From Saccharothrix sp. HUAS TT1 (GTDB lineage: Bacteria; Actinomycetota; Actinomycetes; Mycobacteriales; Pseudonocardiaceae), in assembly GCF_040744945.1 (NCBI RefSeq), contig NZ_CP160453.1, positions 5,580,001 to 5,644,000 of the forward strand: 64,000 nt of DNA, given 5' to 3'. Below, piece by piece: positions 1 to 9,444 of this stretch; position 1 is the first letter of the stretch; every line of letters starts with the position of its first letter. Made by a program: the position numbers and the translations under genes. A model generated the notes under the pieces. The model did not search any database. It was not told where the DNA came from and saw only the letters and a program-made list of their open reading frames with translations.

Positions 1-1
1 G

Positions 2-1069
2 GCCCCGGCAGCACAAGCGGCGCAGCCGATGTCACCCGGGCTGGTGACCGCGATGCGGACCGCGTTCGGCCTCACCGAGCAGCAGGCCCTGGTCCGCATC
101 GAGCAGGAGAACACCGCCGCCCGCACGGCCCCCGCCGCCCGCACCGCGGCCGGCGAGTCGTTCGGCGGCAGCTGGTTCGACCGGGACGAGGGCGTGCTGG
201 TGGTCGGCGTGACCGATCGGGCGGCGGCCGAGCGGGTGAAGGCCACCGGCGCGCGAGCCCTGCTGGTCGACCGCACGGCCGCGCAGCTCGACCGCGTGAA
301 GGACCGGGTGGACGGCCTGTCCGCGGCCGGCCTGGTGCCGTCGGCGGTGACGAGCTGGCACCCGGACCCGCGCAGCGGCGCGGTGGTGGTGAACGTCCAG
401 CCCGGCGTCCAGCAGGCGGCGGTGGCGCGGTTCCTGGCCGAGGCCAGGCGGTTCGGCCCGATCGAGGTGAACACCGCCGGCGTCACGGCGCCCGTGCCGT
501 TCGCGGCGGGCACCGTCGGCGGCGACCCGTACTACACCGGCAACGTCCGCTGCTCGATCGGCTTCTCGGTGCACGGCGGCTACGTCACGGCCGGGCACTG
601 CGGGCGGACCGGCGCGCAGGTGTACGGCTGGGACCGGTCCTGGCAGGGCCAGTTCGCCGGTTCCTCCTTCCCCGGCAACGACTACGCATGGGTCCGCACG
701 GGCGGCGGCTGGTGGAACGCGCCGGTCGTCCTCGGCTGGGGCACGGTCAGCGACGCGCTGGTGCGCGGCTCGTGGGAGGCCCCGGTCGGCACCTCGGTCT
801 GCCGCTCCGGTTCCACGACCCGCTGGCACTGCGGCGTGATCCAGTCCCGCAACGAGACGATCCACTACGCGCAGGGTGACGTGCACCAGATGGCGGGCAC
901 CAGCGTGTGCGCCGAGGGCGGCGACTCGGGCGGCTCGTTCATCACCGGCGACCAGGCCCAGGGCGTCACGTCCGGCGGCTACGGCAACTGCTCGTCCGGT
1001 GGTCGGACCTGGTTCCAGCCGATCAACGAGATCCTGTCGACCTACGGCCTGGCCCTGCTCACCGCCTGA
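2..1069 (+). CDS. Secreted S1-family serine protease (streptogrisin/alpha-lytic type), 5' partial
   Basis: The frame is open from the window edge, so the signal peptide and true start lie outside. The first visible residues (Ala/Gln-rich, then a charged helical stretch) look like the end of a signal peptide and the start of a pro-region. Numbering from the ATG at 29, the catalytic triad reads His190 (TAGHCG), Asp218 (GNDYAW) and Ser300 (GGDSGGS). Paired cysteines flank the His and Ser motifs, as in streptogrisins and alpha-lytic protease. The ~150-residue pro-region resembles the inhibitory/folding pro-domain of this family. Predicted role: extracellular protein degradation after self-processing. 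A strong hairpin follows directly, so it is probably transcribed apart from the sugar operon downstream. Confidence 0.93.
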   Translation, partial: APAAQAAQPMSPGLVTAMRTAFGLTEQQALVRIEQENTAARTAPAARTAAGESFGGSWFDRDEGVLVVGVTDRAAAERVKATGARALLVDRTAAQLDRVKDRVDGLSAAGLVPSAVTSWHPDPRSGAVVVNVQPGVQQAAVARFLAEARRFGPIEVNTAGVTAPVPFAAGTVGGDPYYTGNVRCSIGFSVHGGYVTAGHCGRTGAQVYGWDRSWQGQFAGSSFPGNDYAWVRTGGGWWNAPVVLGWGTVSDALVRGSWEAPVGTSVCRSGSTTRWHCGVIQSRNETIHYAQGDVHQMAGTSVCAEGGDSGGSFITGDQAQGVTSGGYGNCSSGGRTWFQPINEILSTYGLALLTA

Positions 1070-1077
1070 CCGCAGAG

Positions 1078-1115
1078 GTGGACGACCCGCCCGTGCGCGC
1101 GGGCGGGTCGTCCAC
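1078..1115 (+). terminator. Intrinsic-terminator-like hairpin after the protease gene
   Basis: A perfect 16-bp stem (1078-1093 with 1100-1115) closes a 6-nt loop (TGCGCG), starting 8 bp after the stop codon. No T-tract follows, which is usual for high-GC actinomycetes. It separates the protease from the sugar operon. Confidence 0.85.
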
Positions 1116-1126
1116 GAGCAGCGCAG

Positions 1127-1138
1127 GTTAGCGCTAAC
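1127..1138. promoter_or_regulatory. LacI-type operator GTTAGCGCTAAC
   Basis: Perfect 12-bp palindrome with the CG-centred core typical of LacI-family operators, about 110 bp upstream of the GH3 start. Near-identical sites occur at 13296-13307 and 13409-13420, beside the LacI gene at the other end of the cluster. The in-cluster LacI protein is therefore the inferred ligand. Confidence 0.8.
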
Positions 1139-1157
1139 ATGGCGCGCCCACAACCCG

Positions 1158-1207
1158 TTGCGCACGTCGCGCCCGGCCCTCTACGGTGCAGAGTCGAAGC
1201 GCTTCGA
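1158..1207 (+). promoter_or_regulatory. Tentative promoter and second palindrome of the sugar operon
   Basis: A weak promoter-like pair, TTGCGC (1158-1163) and TACGGT (1182-1187), has an 18-bp spacer. It is followed by a perfect 14-bp palindrome TCGAAGCGCTTCGA at 1194-1207, where a bound repressor would sit just past the start of transcription. The palindrome shares the AGCGCT core of LacI-family sites but has different arms from the 1127 operator. The promoter assignment is a guess; the palindrome is plain in the sequence. Confidence 0.5.
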
Positions 1208-1249
1208 TGGCGAAGGCGCCGTCGCTTCCCCGAGACGAGGGGGACGTCC

Positions 1250-4162
1250 GTGTCGCAGGTGCGCCGCTGGGTGCTGTTGCCGCTGGTCGTGTCCCTGCTG
1301 TCGGCGCCCTCGCCCGCGCACGCGCGCGAGCTCCCGTTCCGCGACCCCGACCTGCCGCGCGCCGCGCGCATCGCCGACCTGCTCGACCGGTTGACCGTCG
1401 ACGAGGAGGTCTCGCTGCTGCACCAGTACCAGCCGGCCATCCCGAGGCTGGGCATCGGCGCGTTCAAGACCGGCACCGAAGCGCTCCACGGCGTGGCGTG
1501 GCTGGGCGAGGCCACGGTGTTCCCGCAGGCGCTCGGCCTCGCCACCACGTGGAACCCCGAACTGGTCGAACGGGTCGGCGCGGTCACCGGTCGCGAGGCG
1601 CGCGGCTTCCACGCGCGCGACCCCGCGTTCAACGGCCTGAACCTGTGGGCGCCGGTGGTGAACCCGCTGCGCGACCCGAGGTGGGGCCGCAACGAGGAGG
1701 GCTACTCCGAGGACCCCTACCTGACCGGGCGCATCTCGACCGCCTTCGGCCGGGGGGTCCAGGGCGACCACCCCGACTACCTCCAGGCCGCGCCGACGTT
1801 GAAGCACTACCTGGCCTACAACGTCGAGGACCGCCGGACCACCGTCGACTCGATCATCCCGCCGCGCGTCCTGAAGGACTACGACGAAGCCGCGTTCAAG
1901 GCGGCGATCTCGGCGAACGCCGCCACCGGCGTGATGGCCTCCTACAACCTGGTCAACGGCCGCCCGACGCACGTCGCCCCCGAGCTGGACGACGTGGTGC
2001 GGTCGTGGACCGACGAGGACCTGATGATCGTCGGCGACGCCGGCGGCGCGACGAACCTGACCCGCTCCCAGCGGTACCACCCGACCGCCGTCGAAGCGGA
2101 CGCGGCGGCGATCCGGGCCGGTCTGGACAGCTTCACCGAGAACGACCGCGACTCCGCGCCGACCACCACCGCCATCAAGGCGGCCCTGGCCCGGGGCCTG
2201 ATCACCGCGGCCGACGTCGAGGACGCGGCGCGGCACGTGCTGTCGATCCGGTTCCGGCTCGGCGAGTTCGACCCCGTCGGCCGCAACCCGTACGCGGCCA
2301 TCACGCCGGACGTCATCGACGCCCCGGAGCACCGGCGGCTCGCCCGCGAGGCCGCCACCGAGCAGGTCGTGCTGCTGCGCAACGACCGCAAGACCCTGCC
2401 CCTGTCCACCGAGGACGCGAAGAGGGTCGCCGTCGTCGGCCAGCTCGCCGACACGCTGTACGAGGACTGGTACTCCGGCTCCATGCCCTACCGCGTCACG
2501 CCCGCGCAGGGCGTGCGGGAACGCGCCGAGGTGACGTCGAGCGAGGGCGTCGACCGGATCAGGCTGAAGCACCTGGCCACCGGCGACTACGTCAGCGCCT
2601 CCCCGTCGGCCACCGGCGCCGCGCTGACCGCCACCGAGGCGACGCCGACCGACGCGACCGGGTTCGACGTGTTCGACTGGGGCGAGGACACCGTGACGCT
2701 GCGGGCCGTCGCCAACGGCAGGACCGTGTCCCTGGGCGACGGCCGCAGCCTGGTGAACAACGCCGCGCAGCCCACCGGCTGGTACGTCCAGCAGCAGTTC
2801 AAGCTCGTCGCGCAGCCCGACGGCTCGTCCGTGCTGGAGTACGCGGGCAACGACGTCCGGGAGCCGTGGTTCGGGAACAGGTACGCGGTGGTCGGCGCGG
2901 ACGGCAGGCTCGCGCTCGGCGCCGCCACCCCGGAGAACGCCGCGAGGTTCGGGCGCGAGGTCGTGCGCAGCGGCGTGGACAGCGCGGTCGAGGCGGCCAG
3001 GGGAGCCGACGCCGCCGTCGTGGTGGTCGGCAGCATGCCGTTCATCAACGGCCGCGAGGACGACGACCGCGCGACCACCGCGCTGCCCGCCGGTCAGCGG
3101 GCCGTGGTCGACGCCGTGCGCCGGGCGAACCCCCGCACGATCGTCGTGCTGGAGAGCGGCTACCCGTACGCGGGCGACTGGGACACCGCGGACCTGCCCG
3201 CGGTCCTGTGGACCACGCACGCGGGCCAGGAGACCGGGCACGCCATCGCCGACGTGCTGTTCGGCGACCACAACCCGAGCGCCCGGCTGACCCAGACCTG
3301 GTACCGGTCCGACGCGGACCTGCCGGACAAGCTCCGGTTCGACATCGCCAAGTCCGGGCACACCTACCAGCACTTCCGCGGCACGCCGCTGTACCCGTTC
3401 GGCCACGGCCTGAGCTACACCTCGTTCGGGTACTCGGACCTGCGGGTGGACCGGGCGGTGGTCGACGCGTCCGGCGAGGTGCGGGTCCGCGTGGACGTGA
3501 CCAACACCGGCGACCGGGCGGGCGCCGAGGTGGTGCGGCTGTACTCGCACCAGAAACAGTCCCGGGTCCCGCAGCCGATCAGGCAGCTGCGCGCGTTCGA
3601 CCGGGTGGAGCTGCGGCCCGGCGAGACCAGGACCGTCGAGCTGACCGTCCGCGCGGCCGACCTGTCGTTCTGGGACGTCACCCGCGAGCGGCGGGTGGTG
3701 GAGCGCGCGCCGCACGACATCGAGGTCGGTCCGCTGACCCGGACCATCGCCGTTCGCGGCGAGACGATCCCGCCGCGCGACCTGCGCCGGACCACGCAGG
3801 CGCAGAACTTCGACGACTACTCCGGCGTGACCCTGGTGGGAACCACCAAGGAGCGCGGCACCGCCGTCGCCGCGACGGCTCCCGACCAGTGGGTCGCGTT
3901 CGAGGACGTCGACCTCCGCCGGTCGGCCCGGTCGCTGACCGCCCGGGTCGCCAACCCGGACGCGCCCACGACGGTGGAGGTCCGCCTCGGCGGCCCCGCC
4001 GGACGGCTGGTGGGCGCGCTCGCCGTGCCGACCACGGCCGACGAGCACTCCTGGACCCGGGTGTCGACGCCGCTGCGCGCCGCGGCCGGTCGGCAGGACG
4101 TGTACCTGGTCTTCAGGGGGAAGGCCCGGATCGACAACCTCACCGTGGAGGGATCATCCTGA
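1250..4162 (+). CDS. Secreted GH3 beta-glycosidase with beta-trefoil-like insert, Fn3-like domain and C-terminal CBM6-like domain
   Basis: Predicted to release glucose (or xylose) from the non-reducing end of beta-linked oligosaccharides. The GTG at 1250 is chosen because a GAGGGGGA ribosome site lies just before it and a Sec signal peptide of ~24 residues (ending AHA) follows. An upstream in-frame ATG at 1139 abuts the operator and lacks these. The GH3 barrel holds the likely nucleophile Asp263 (IVGDAGG). Residues ~428-557 form an insert with RLKHLATGDYVSA-type repeats, resembling actin-crosslinking/beta-trefoil domains. The GH3 C-terminal domain follows, then an Fn3-like domain (~727-832) and a CBM6-like domain (~844-970). 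Its stop overlaps the binding-protein start (TGATG). Exact substrate is inferred from the xyloglucan-like neighbourhood. Confidence 0.9.
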   Translation: MSQVRRWVLLPLVVSLLSAPSPAHARELPFRDPDLPRAARIADLLDRLTVDEEVSLLHQYQPAIPRLGIGAFKTGTEALHGVAWLGEATVFPQALGLATTWNPELVERVGAVTGREARGFHARDPAFNGLNLWAPVVNPLRDPRWGRNEEGYSEDPYLTGRISTAFGRGVQGDHPDYLQAAPTLKHYLAYNVEDRRTTVDSIIPPRVLKDYDEAAFKAAISANAATGVMASYNLVNGRPTHVAPELDDVVRSWTDEDLMIVGDAGGATNLTRSQRYHPTAVEADAAAIRAGLDSFTENDRDSAPTTTAIKAALARGLITAADVEDAARHVLSIRFRLGEFDPVGRNPYAAITPDVIDAPEHRRLAREAATEQVVLLRNDRKTLPLSTEDAKRVAVVGQLADTLYEDWYSGSMPYRVTPAQGVRERAEVTSSEGVDRIRLKHLATGDYVSASPSATGAALTATEATPTDATGFDVFDWGEDTVTLRAVANGRTVSLGDGRSLVNNAAQPTGWYVQQQFKLVAQPDGSSVLEYAGNDVREPWFGNRYAVVGADGRLALGAATPENAARFGREVVRSGVDSAVEAARGADAAVVVVGSMPFINGREDDDRATTALPAGQRAVVDAVRRANPRTIVVLESGYPYAGDWDTADLPAVLWTTHAGQETGHAIADVLFGDHNPSARLTQTWYRSDADLPDKLRFDIAKSGHTYQHFRGTPLYPFGHGLSYTSFGYSDLRVDRAVVDASGEVRVRVDVTNTGDRAGAEVVRLYSHQKQSRVPQPIRQLRAFDRVELRPGETRTVELTVRAADLSFWDVTRERRVVERAPHDIEVGPLTRTIAVRGETIPPRDLRRTTQAQNFDDYSGVTLVGTTKERGTAVAATAPDQWVAFEDVDLRRSARSLTARVANPDAPTTVEVRLGGPAGRLVGALAVPTTADEHSWTRVSTPLRAAAGRQDVYLVFRGKARIDNLTVEGSS

Positions 4163-5439
4163 TGCCCAAGCGACTCCTGGTGGCCGCGATGGCGGCCCTG
4201 ATGGCCGTGGCCGGCTGCGGAAGTCCGGAGGACGCCGGCGACCCGAACACCCTCAAGCTGTGGCACTACGAGGGACCGGACAGCGCCATGGGCGTGGCCT
4301 GGGCCGAGGCGATCAAGCAGTTCGAGGCGTCGCACCCCGGCGTGAAGGTGCAGTTCGAGGAGAAGGGCTTCGAGCAGATCCAGAAGACCGCCTCGATGGT
4401 GCTCAACTCCAAGGACGCGCCCGACATCCTGGAGTACAACAAGGGCAACGCGACCACCGGCCTGCTGTCCAAGCAGGGCGTGCTGACCGACATCAGCGAC
4501 GAGGTCGCCAAGCGCGGGTGGGACAAGAAGCTCGGACCGGGCATCGACACCACCGCCAAGTACGACGAGCGCGGCGTCATGGGCTCCGGCAAGTGGTACG
4601 GCATCCCCAACTACGCCGAGTACGTGATGGTCTACTACAACAAGACCATGTTCGACCAGCAGGGGCTCGCCGCCCCGAAGACGCTGGACGAGCTGACCGC
4701 CGCGATGGACAAGTTCGTCGACGCGGGCATCACGCCGATCGCGCTCGGCGGCGCGGAGTACCCGGCGCACCAGCTGTTCTACCAGCTGGCGCTGACCAAG
4801 GCCGACCGCGACTGGGTCGACCGGTTCCAGCGCTACACCGGCGACGTGAACTTCCACGACAACACGTGGGTGTTCGGCGCGGAGACGTTCGCCAAGTGGC
4901 TGCGCGAGGGCTACATCAGCAAGGACTCGGCCGGGGTGAAGGCCGAGGACATGGGGCTGTCGTTCATGCGGGGCGAGCAGCCGATCATGATCAGCGGCAG
5001 CTGGTGGTACGGCCGGGTGCAGGCCCAGGTCAAGGACTTCGAGTGGGCGTCCGTGCCGTGGCCCGGCATGACGTCGGGGTCCAGCGGCAACCTGTGGGTG
5101 GTGCCGAAGGGGTCGAAGAACAAGCAGCTCGCCTACGACTTCATCGAGATCACCATGTCACCGGCGATCCAGGACAAGCTGCGCGACGCGGGCGGCGTGG
5201 CCGTCGCGCCCAGCGCCGCGCCCGCCACCGACCCGAGGACCAAGCAGCTCAACGACGACTTCAAGGCGCTCAGCGACGCCGACCGGCTGGCGTTCTACCC
5301 GGACTGGCCCGCGCCCGGCTTCTACGACATGCAGGTCTCGTCGGTGCAGAAGCTGATCACCGGGCAGCTCGGGCCGCACGAGGTGCTGACCGAGATGGCC
5401 GACTACTACGAGGAGAACCTGGCGAGCGTCGGCAAATGA
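4162..5439 (+). CDS. ABC transporter sugar-binding lipoprotein
   Basis: Extracellular solute-binding protein family 1, 425 residues. A short basic N-terminus and hydrophobic stretch end in a lipobox (VAGC near residue 18), so the mature protein is lipid-anchored. LKLWHYEGPDS and later segments such as YNKTMF and the W-rich ligand region are typical of oligosaccharide-binding proteins. It starts on the A of the GH3 stop codon and its own stop overlaps the first permease gene. It most likely captures the oligosaccharide handled by the surrounding glycosidases. Confidence 0.93.
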   Translation: MPKRLLVAAMAALMAVAGCGSPEDAGDPNTLKLWHYEGPDSAMGVAWAEAIKQFEASHPGVKVQFEEKGFEQIQKTASMVLNSKDAPDILEYNKGNATTGLLSKQGVLTDISDEVAKRGWDKKLGPGIDTTAKYDERGVMGSGKWYGIPNYAEYVMVYYNKTMFDQQGLAAPKTLDELTAAMDKFVDAGITPIALGGAEYPAHQLFYQLALTKADRDWVDRFQRYTGDVNFHDNTWVFGAETFAKWLREGYISKDSAGVKAEDMGLSFMRGEQPIMISGSWWYGRVQAQVKDFEWASVPWPGMTSGSSGNLWVVPKGSKNKQLAYDFIEITMSPAIQDKLRDAGGVAVAPSAAPATDPRTKQLNDDFKALSDADRLAFYPDWPAPGFYDMQVSSVQKLITGQLGPHEVLTEMADYYEENLASVGK

Positions 5440-6341
5440 GCGTGGTCCCCACCGCGATCCGCGACCGCGGGTCGTACCTGCTGTTCCTCATCCCGGGCGG
5501 GTTGCTGCTGCTCGTGGTGATCCTGGTGCCGTTCGGGATGAACATCGGCATCAGCCTCACCGAGTGGTCCGGCGCGGGCGAGCCGGAGTGGGTCGGCCTG
5601 GACAACTACGCCCGGCTGATGTCGGACGGCGCGTTCTGGGCGTCGTTCCGGCACAACGTCGGCCTGGTGGTGGCGATGGCGGTCCTGCCGACGCTGATCG
5701 GGCTCGTCCTCGCCGCGACCCTGTTCGACTACATCGGCAAGCACTTCGGCGCGCGCACCGCCGCCGTGCTGCGGGCGTGCGTCTACCTGCCGCAGGTGCT
5801 GCCCATCGCGGTGGCCGGGATCGTGTGGAGCTGGATCCTGGCGCCGCGGGACGGCGCGCTGAACGAGGTGCTGCGCGCGGTCGGGCTGGACGTGCTGGCG
5901 CGGAACTGGCTGGGCGACCCGGACCTGGCGCTGTGGACCGTGATGGGCGTGATGCTGTGGATCCAGGTCGGCTACCCGGTGGTGATCTTCATGGCCGGGA
6001 TGCAGCGGATCGACCCCGCGCTGCACGAGGCCGCGGAGCTGGACGGCGCGTCGTGGTGGGGCCGGTTCTTCCACGTCACCGTGCCGCAGCTGCGGCCCGA
6101 GACCTTCGTCGTGCTGCTGACCTGCACGATCGCCGCGCTCAAGGTGTTCGCGCCGATCTACGTGCTGACCAGGGGCGGTCCGGGCGGCGCGACGAACGTG
6201 CCGTCGTACTACTCGTTCCAGAACTTCTTCGAGAAGACCAGGGTGGGGTACGGCGCGGCGATCGCGACCGTGCTCACGGTGCTGATCCTGGTGCTGACGT
6301 GGGCGTTCCTGCGGGTGCAGAACCGGGGCGAGCGCTCGTGA
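5436..6341 (+). CDS. Sugar ABC transporter permease (MalF/UgpA-like)
   Basis: A 301-residue inner-membrane protein with about six hydrophobic segments. The cytoplasmic EAA loop (EAAELDGASWWGRFFHVTVP) contacts the ATPase in this family. The start ATG overlaps the binding-protein stop (ATGA), and its own stop overlaps the second permease start (GTGA), so translation is probably coupled. No ATPase gene occurs in the operon. In many actinomycetes a single shared ATPase (MsiK type) serves such importers, and that is inferred here. Confidence 0.93.
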   Translation: MSVVPTAIRDRGSYLLFLIPGGLLLLVVILVPFGMNIGISLTEWSGAGEPEWVGLDNYARLMSDGAFWASFRHNVGLVVAMAVLPTLIGLVLAATLFDYIGKHFGARTAAVLRACVYLPQVLPIAVAGIVWSWILAPRDGALNEVLRAVGLDVLARNWLGDPDLALWTVMGVMLWIQVGYPVVIFMAGMQRIDPALHEAAELDGASWWGRFFHVTVPQLRPETFVVLLTCTIAALKVFAPIYVLTRGGPGGATNVPSYYSFQNFFEKTRVGYGAAIATVLTVLILVLTWAFLRVQNRGERS

Positions 6342-7150
6342 GGCGGCACGCGGTGCTGTGGTCGGTGGTCGTGCTCGCCGCGGCCATGCTGGCGCCGTTC
6401 GCCATCGTGGCGCTCAACGCCGTGAAGACGCCGGAGGAGTACTCCACCGGCGGGCCGCTGGAGCTGCCCGACGGGGTGTGGCTGGACGGCGTGATCGCGT
6501 TCTGGGACCGGGTCGACTTCGGCGAGAAGCTGCTCAACAGCCTGGTGATCAGCGGGTCGGTGGCCGTGCTCGCGGTGGTGGTCTCGGTGTTCAACGCCTA
6601 CGCGCTGGGCATCGGCCGCGTCCGCGGCAGGCTGTGGATCCTGGTGGTGTTCCTCATCGCGAACACCCTGCCGCAGGAGGCGCTGGTCTACCCGCTGTAC
6701 TTCCTGGCCAACGAGGCCGGGCTGTACGACACGAAGCTGGCCGTGATCATCATCTTCACGGTGGTCCAGGCCGCCTTCGGCACCTACCTGCTCACCTCGA
6801 CGCTCGGCGGCTTCCCGCGCGAACTGCTGGAGGCCGCCCGCATCGACGGTGCGAACAAGTGGCAGGCGTTGGTGCGGGTCGTGGTGCCGATCAGCAGGCC
6901 CACCCTGGGCGTGCTGTTCGTGTTCTTCTTCATCTGGACCTGGAACGAGTTCTTCCTGCCGCTGGTGCTGCTGATCTCCAACGAGAACCAGACCGTGCCG
7001 GTGGCGCTGGGCGTGCTCCAGGGCCAGCGGATGATGGACGCCACCATGACCAGCGCCTCGGCGCTGCTCGGGATCATCCCGGCCATCGCCTTCTTCCTGA
7101 TCTTCCAACGCGCGCTGACCCGCGGCATCACGGCAGGAGCAGTCAAGTGA
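6338..7150 (+). CDS. Sugar ABC transporter permease (MalG/UgpE-like)
   Basis: A 270-residue membrane protein, partner of the preceding permease. It starts at GTG 6338, inside the stop of the upstream gene. The EAA motif (EAARIDGANKWQALVRVVVP) and the WNEFFLPLVL segment are characteristic of the MalG-type half of carbohydrate uptake-1 importers. Its stop overlaps the GTG start of the alpha-xylosidase, continuing the unbroken overlap chain. Confidence 0.93.
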   Translation: MRRHAVLWSVVVLAAAMLAPFAIVALNAVKTPEEYSTGGPLELPDGVWLDGVIAFWDRVDFGEKLLNSLVISGSVAVLAVVVSVFNAYALGIGRVRGRLWILVVFLIANTLPQEALVYPLYFLANEAGLYDTKLAVIIIFTVVQAAFGTYLLTSTLGGFPRELLEAARIDGANKWQALVRVVVPISRPTLGVLFVFFFIWTWNEFFLPLVLLISNENQTVPVALGVLQGQRMMDATMTSASALLGIIPAIAFFLIFQRALTRGITAGAVK

Positions 7151-9444
7151 AGTTCAGCGACGGGTACTGGCTGCTTCGGCCCGGGGTCGAGGCCGCTCAT
7201 CCGGTCGAGGTGCGTGATGTCACCACGGGCAACGGCGAGGTCGTCGTGCACGCCTCGACCCGCCCGATCCGGCACCGCGGCGACACCCTCAAGGGGCCGG
7301 CGGTCACCTTGGGCCTCACCTCGCCGATGGCCGACGTGATCGGGGTGAAGGTCACCCACTTCTCCGGTGGGGCGCCGAGGGAACCGGCGTTCGCCCTCAC
7401 CGCCGACGGCGGGCACGAGGCGAAGGTGGTGGAGGACGACGCCGGCGTGGTGATGACCGCGGGCGCGTTGTCGGTGCGGGTGTGCCGCGGCGAGGAGTGG
7501 CGGGTGGACTTCACCGCCGACGGCCGCCGGCTGACCAGCAGCGGCGCCAAGGGCATCGGGTTCATGACCGTGGACGGCGCGCACCACGTCCGCGAGCAGC
7601 TGACGATGGGCGTCGGCGACGCGGTCTACGGGCTGGGCGAGCGGTTCGGGCCGCTGGTCAAGAACGGCCAGACGGTGGACATCTGGAACGCCGACGGCGG
7701 CACCAGCAGCGAGCAGGCGTACAAGAACGTCCCGTTCTACCTGACCAACGCGGGGTACGGCGTCTTCGTCAACCACCCCGGGCATGTCTCGTTCGAGGTG
7801 GGCTCGGAGGCGGTGTCGAAGGTCCAGTTCAGCGTCGAGGGCCAGGCGCTGGAGTACTTCCTGGTCTACGGGCCGACGCCGCGGGAGATCCTGCGCAAGT
7901 ACACCGCGCTGACCGGGCGGCCCGCGCTGCCGCCCGCGTGGTCGTTCGGCCTGTGGCTGTCGACGTCGTTCACCACGTCCTACGACGAGCAGACCGTCTC
8001 CGGGTTCATCGACGGGATGCTGGAGCGGGACCTGCCGCTGAGCGTGTTCCACTTCGACTGCTTCTGGATGCGCGAGTTCCACTGGTGCGACTTCGAGTGG
8101 GACCCGCGCACGTTCCCCGACCCCGTCGGGATGCTCGACCGGCTGCGCGCCCGCGGCCTGCGGATCTCGGTGTGGATCAACCCCTACATCGCGCAGCGGT
8201 CGCCGCTGTTCGCCGAGGGCAAGGCAGGGGGCTACCTGCTGCGCAAGCCGAACGGCGACGTGTGGCAGTGGGACCTGTGGCAGCCGGGCATGGCGCTGGT
8301 CGACTTCACCAACCCGGCCGCCCGCGCCTGGTACTCGGCCAAGCTGGACGCCCTGCTGGAGCAGGGGGTGGACTGCTTCAAGACCGACTTCGGCGAGCGC
8401 GTGCCCACCGACGTGGTCTACCACGACGGCTCGGACCCGGAGCGGATGCACAACCACTACACCCACCTCTACAACCGGACCGTGTTCGACGTGCTGCGCA
8501 AGCGGCGCGGCGACGGCGACGCGGTGGTGTTCGCGCGGTCGGCGACGGCCGGTTCGCAGCAGTTCCCGGTGCACTGGGGCGGCGACTGCGAGGCGACCTA
8601 CGAGTCGATGGCGGAGAGCCTGCGCGGCGGGCTGTCGCTCGGCCTGTCCGGGTTCGGCTACTGGAGCCACGACATCGGCGGGTTCGAGGGCACGCCGTCG
8701 GCGGCGCTGTTCAAGCGGTGGATCGCGTTCGGCCTGCTGTCCTCGCACAGCAGGCTGCACGGCAGCTCGTCCTACCGCGTGCCGTGGCTGTTCGACGAGG
8801 AGTCGGTCGACGTGCTGCGGCGGTTCGTCAAGCTCAAGCTGAGCCTGATGCCGTACCTGGACCGGGCGGCGCGGCAGGCCGCCGCCGAGGGCGTGCCGGT
8901 GATGCGGGCGATGGTGGTGGAGTTCCCGGACGACCCCGGCTGCGCCAACCTCGAACGCCAGTACATGCTCGGCGACGACCTGCTGGTCGCGCCGGTGTTC
9001 TCGGACGGGGGCGACGTGTCCTACTACGTCCCCGAGGGTGTGTGGACGCACCTGCTGACGGGGGAGACCGTGCAGGGCCCGCGCTGGGTGCGGGACCGCT
9101 GCGACTTCCTCACCGCGCCGGTCCTGGTCCGACCGGACACCGTCCTGCCGGTCGGCGCGGTGGACGACCGGCCCGACTACGACTACGCCGAGGGCGTCAC
9201 GCTCCGGGTGTACCGCCTGGCCGACGGCGAGCACGTGACGGTGGTGGGCGGCACGACGTTCCACACCCACCGCGACGGCGACGTGGTCCGGGTCGAGGCC
9301 GACGGCGCGCCGTCCCGGTGGCGGGTGCTGCTGATCGGCGCGGAGGGGGTCGACGCGGTGGACGGCGGCGAGGTCGGCCCGCACCCCGACGGGGTGCTCG
9401 TCAGCGCCGGCTCCGGGGCCCTGACCCTGCGGGGCGTCCGATGA
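7147..9444 (+). CDS. yicI: GH31 alpha-xylosidase (YicI-like), cytoplasmic
   Basis: A 765-residue GH31 enzyme with no signal peptide, so it acts inside the cell. The N-terminus (KFSDGYWLLRPGVEA) and overall layout match YicI-type alpha-xylosidases, which remove alpha-1,6-xylose from the non-reducing end of xyloglucan oligosaccharides. The nucleophile is Asp414 (FKTDFGE) and the acid/base Asp480 (HWGGDCEAT). The FGYWSHDIGGFEG motif is intact. Start and stop overlap the neighbouring genes (GTGA and ATGA). Specificity for xylose rather than glucose is inferred from family resemblance and from the GH35/GH3 partners. Confidence 0.88.
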   Translation: MKFSDGYWLLRPGVEAAHPVEVRDVTTGNGEVVVHASTRPIRHRGDTLKGPAVTLGLTSPMADVIGVKVTHFSGGAPREPAFALTADGGHEAKVVEDDAGVVMTAGALSVRVCRGEEWRVDFTADGRRLTSSGAKGIGFMTVDGAHHVREQLTMGVGDAVYGLGERFGPLVKNGQTVDIWNADGGTSSEQAYKNVPFYLTNAGYGVFVNHPGHVSFEVGSEAVSKVQFSVEGQALEYFLVYGPTPREILRKYTALTGRPALPPAWSFGLWLSTSFTTSYDEQTVSGFIDGMLERDLPLSVFHFDCFWMREFHWCDFEWDPRTFPDPVGMLDRLRARGLRISVWINPYIAQRSPLFAEGKAGGYLLRKPNGDVWQWDLWQPGMALVDFTNPAARAWYSAKLDALLEQGVDCFKTDFGERVPTDVVYHDGSDPERMHNHYTHLYNRTVFDVLRKRRGDGDAVVFARSATAGSQQFPVHWGGDCEATYESMAESLRGGLSLGLSGFGYWSHDIGGFEGTPSAALFKRWIAFGLLSSHSRLHGSSSYRVPWLFDEESVDVLRRFVKLKLSLMPYLDRAARQAAAEGVPVMRAMVVEFPDDPGCANLERQYMLGDDLLVAPVFSDGGDVSYYVPEGVWTHLLTGETVQGPRWVRDRCDFLTAPVLVRPDTVLPVGAVDDRPDYDYAEGVTLRVYRLADGEHVTVVGGTTFHTHRDGDVVRVEADGAPSRWRVLLIGAEGVDAVDGGEVGPHPDGVLVSAGSGALTLRGVR

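Noticed and set aside
1181..4048. Very long minus-strand open frame opposite the GH3 gene
   Set aside because: Antisense shadow of a high-GC coding region: Arg/Val/Gly-rich with no recognisable domain. Many such frames across the window were set aside for the same reason.
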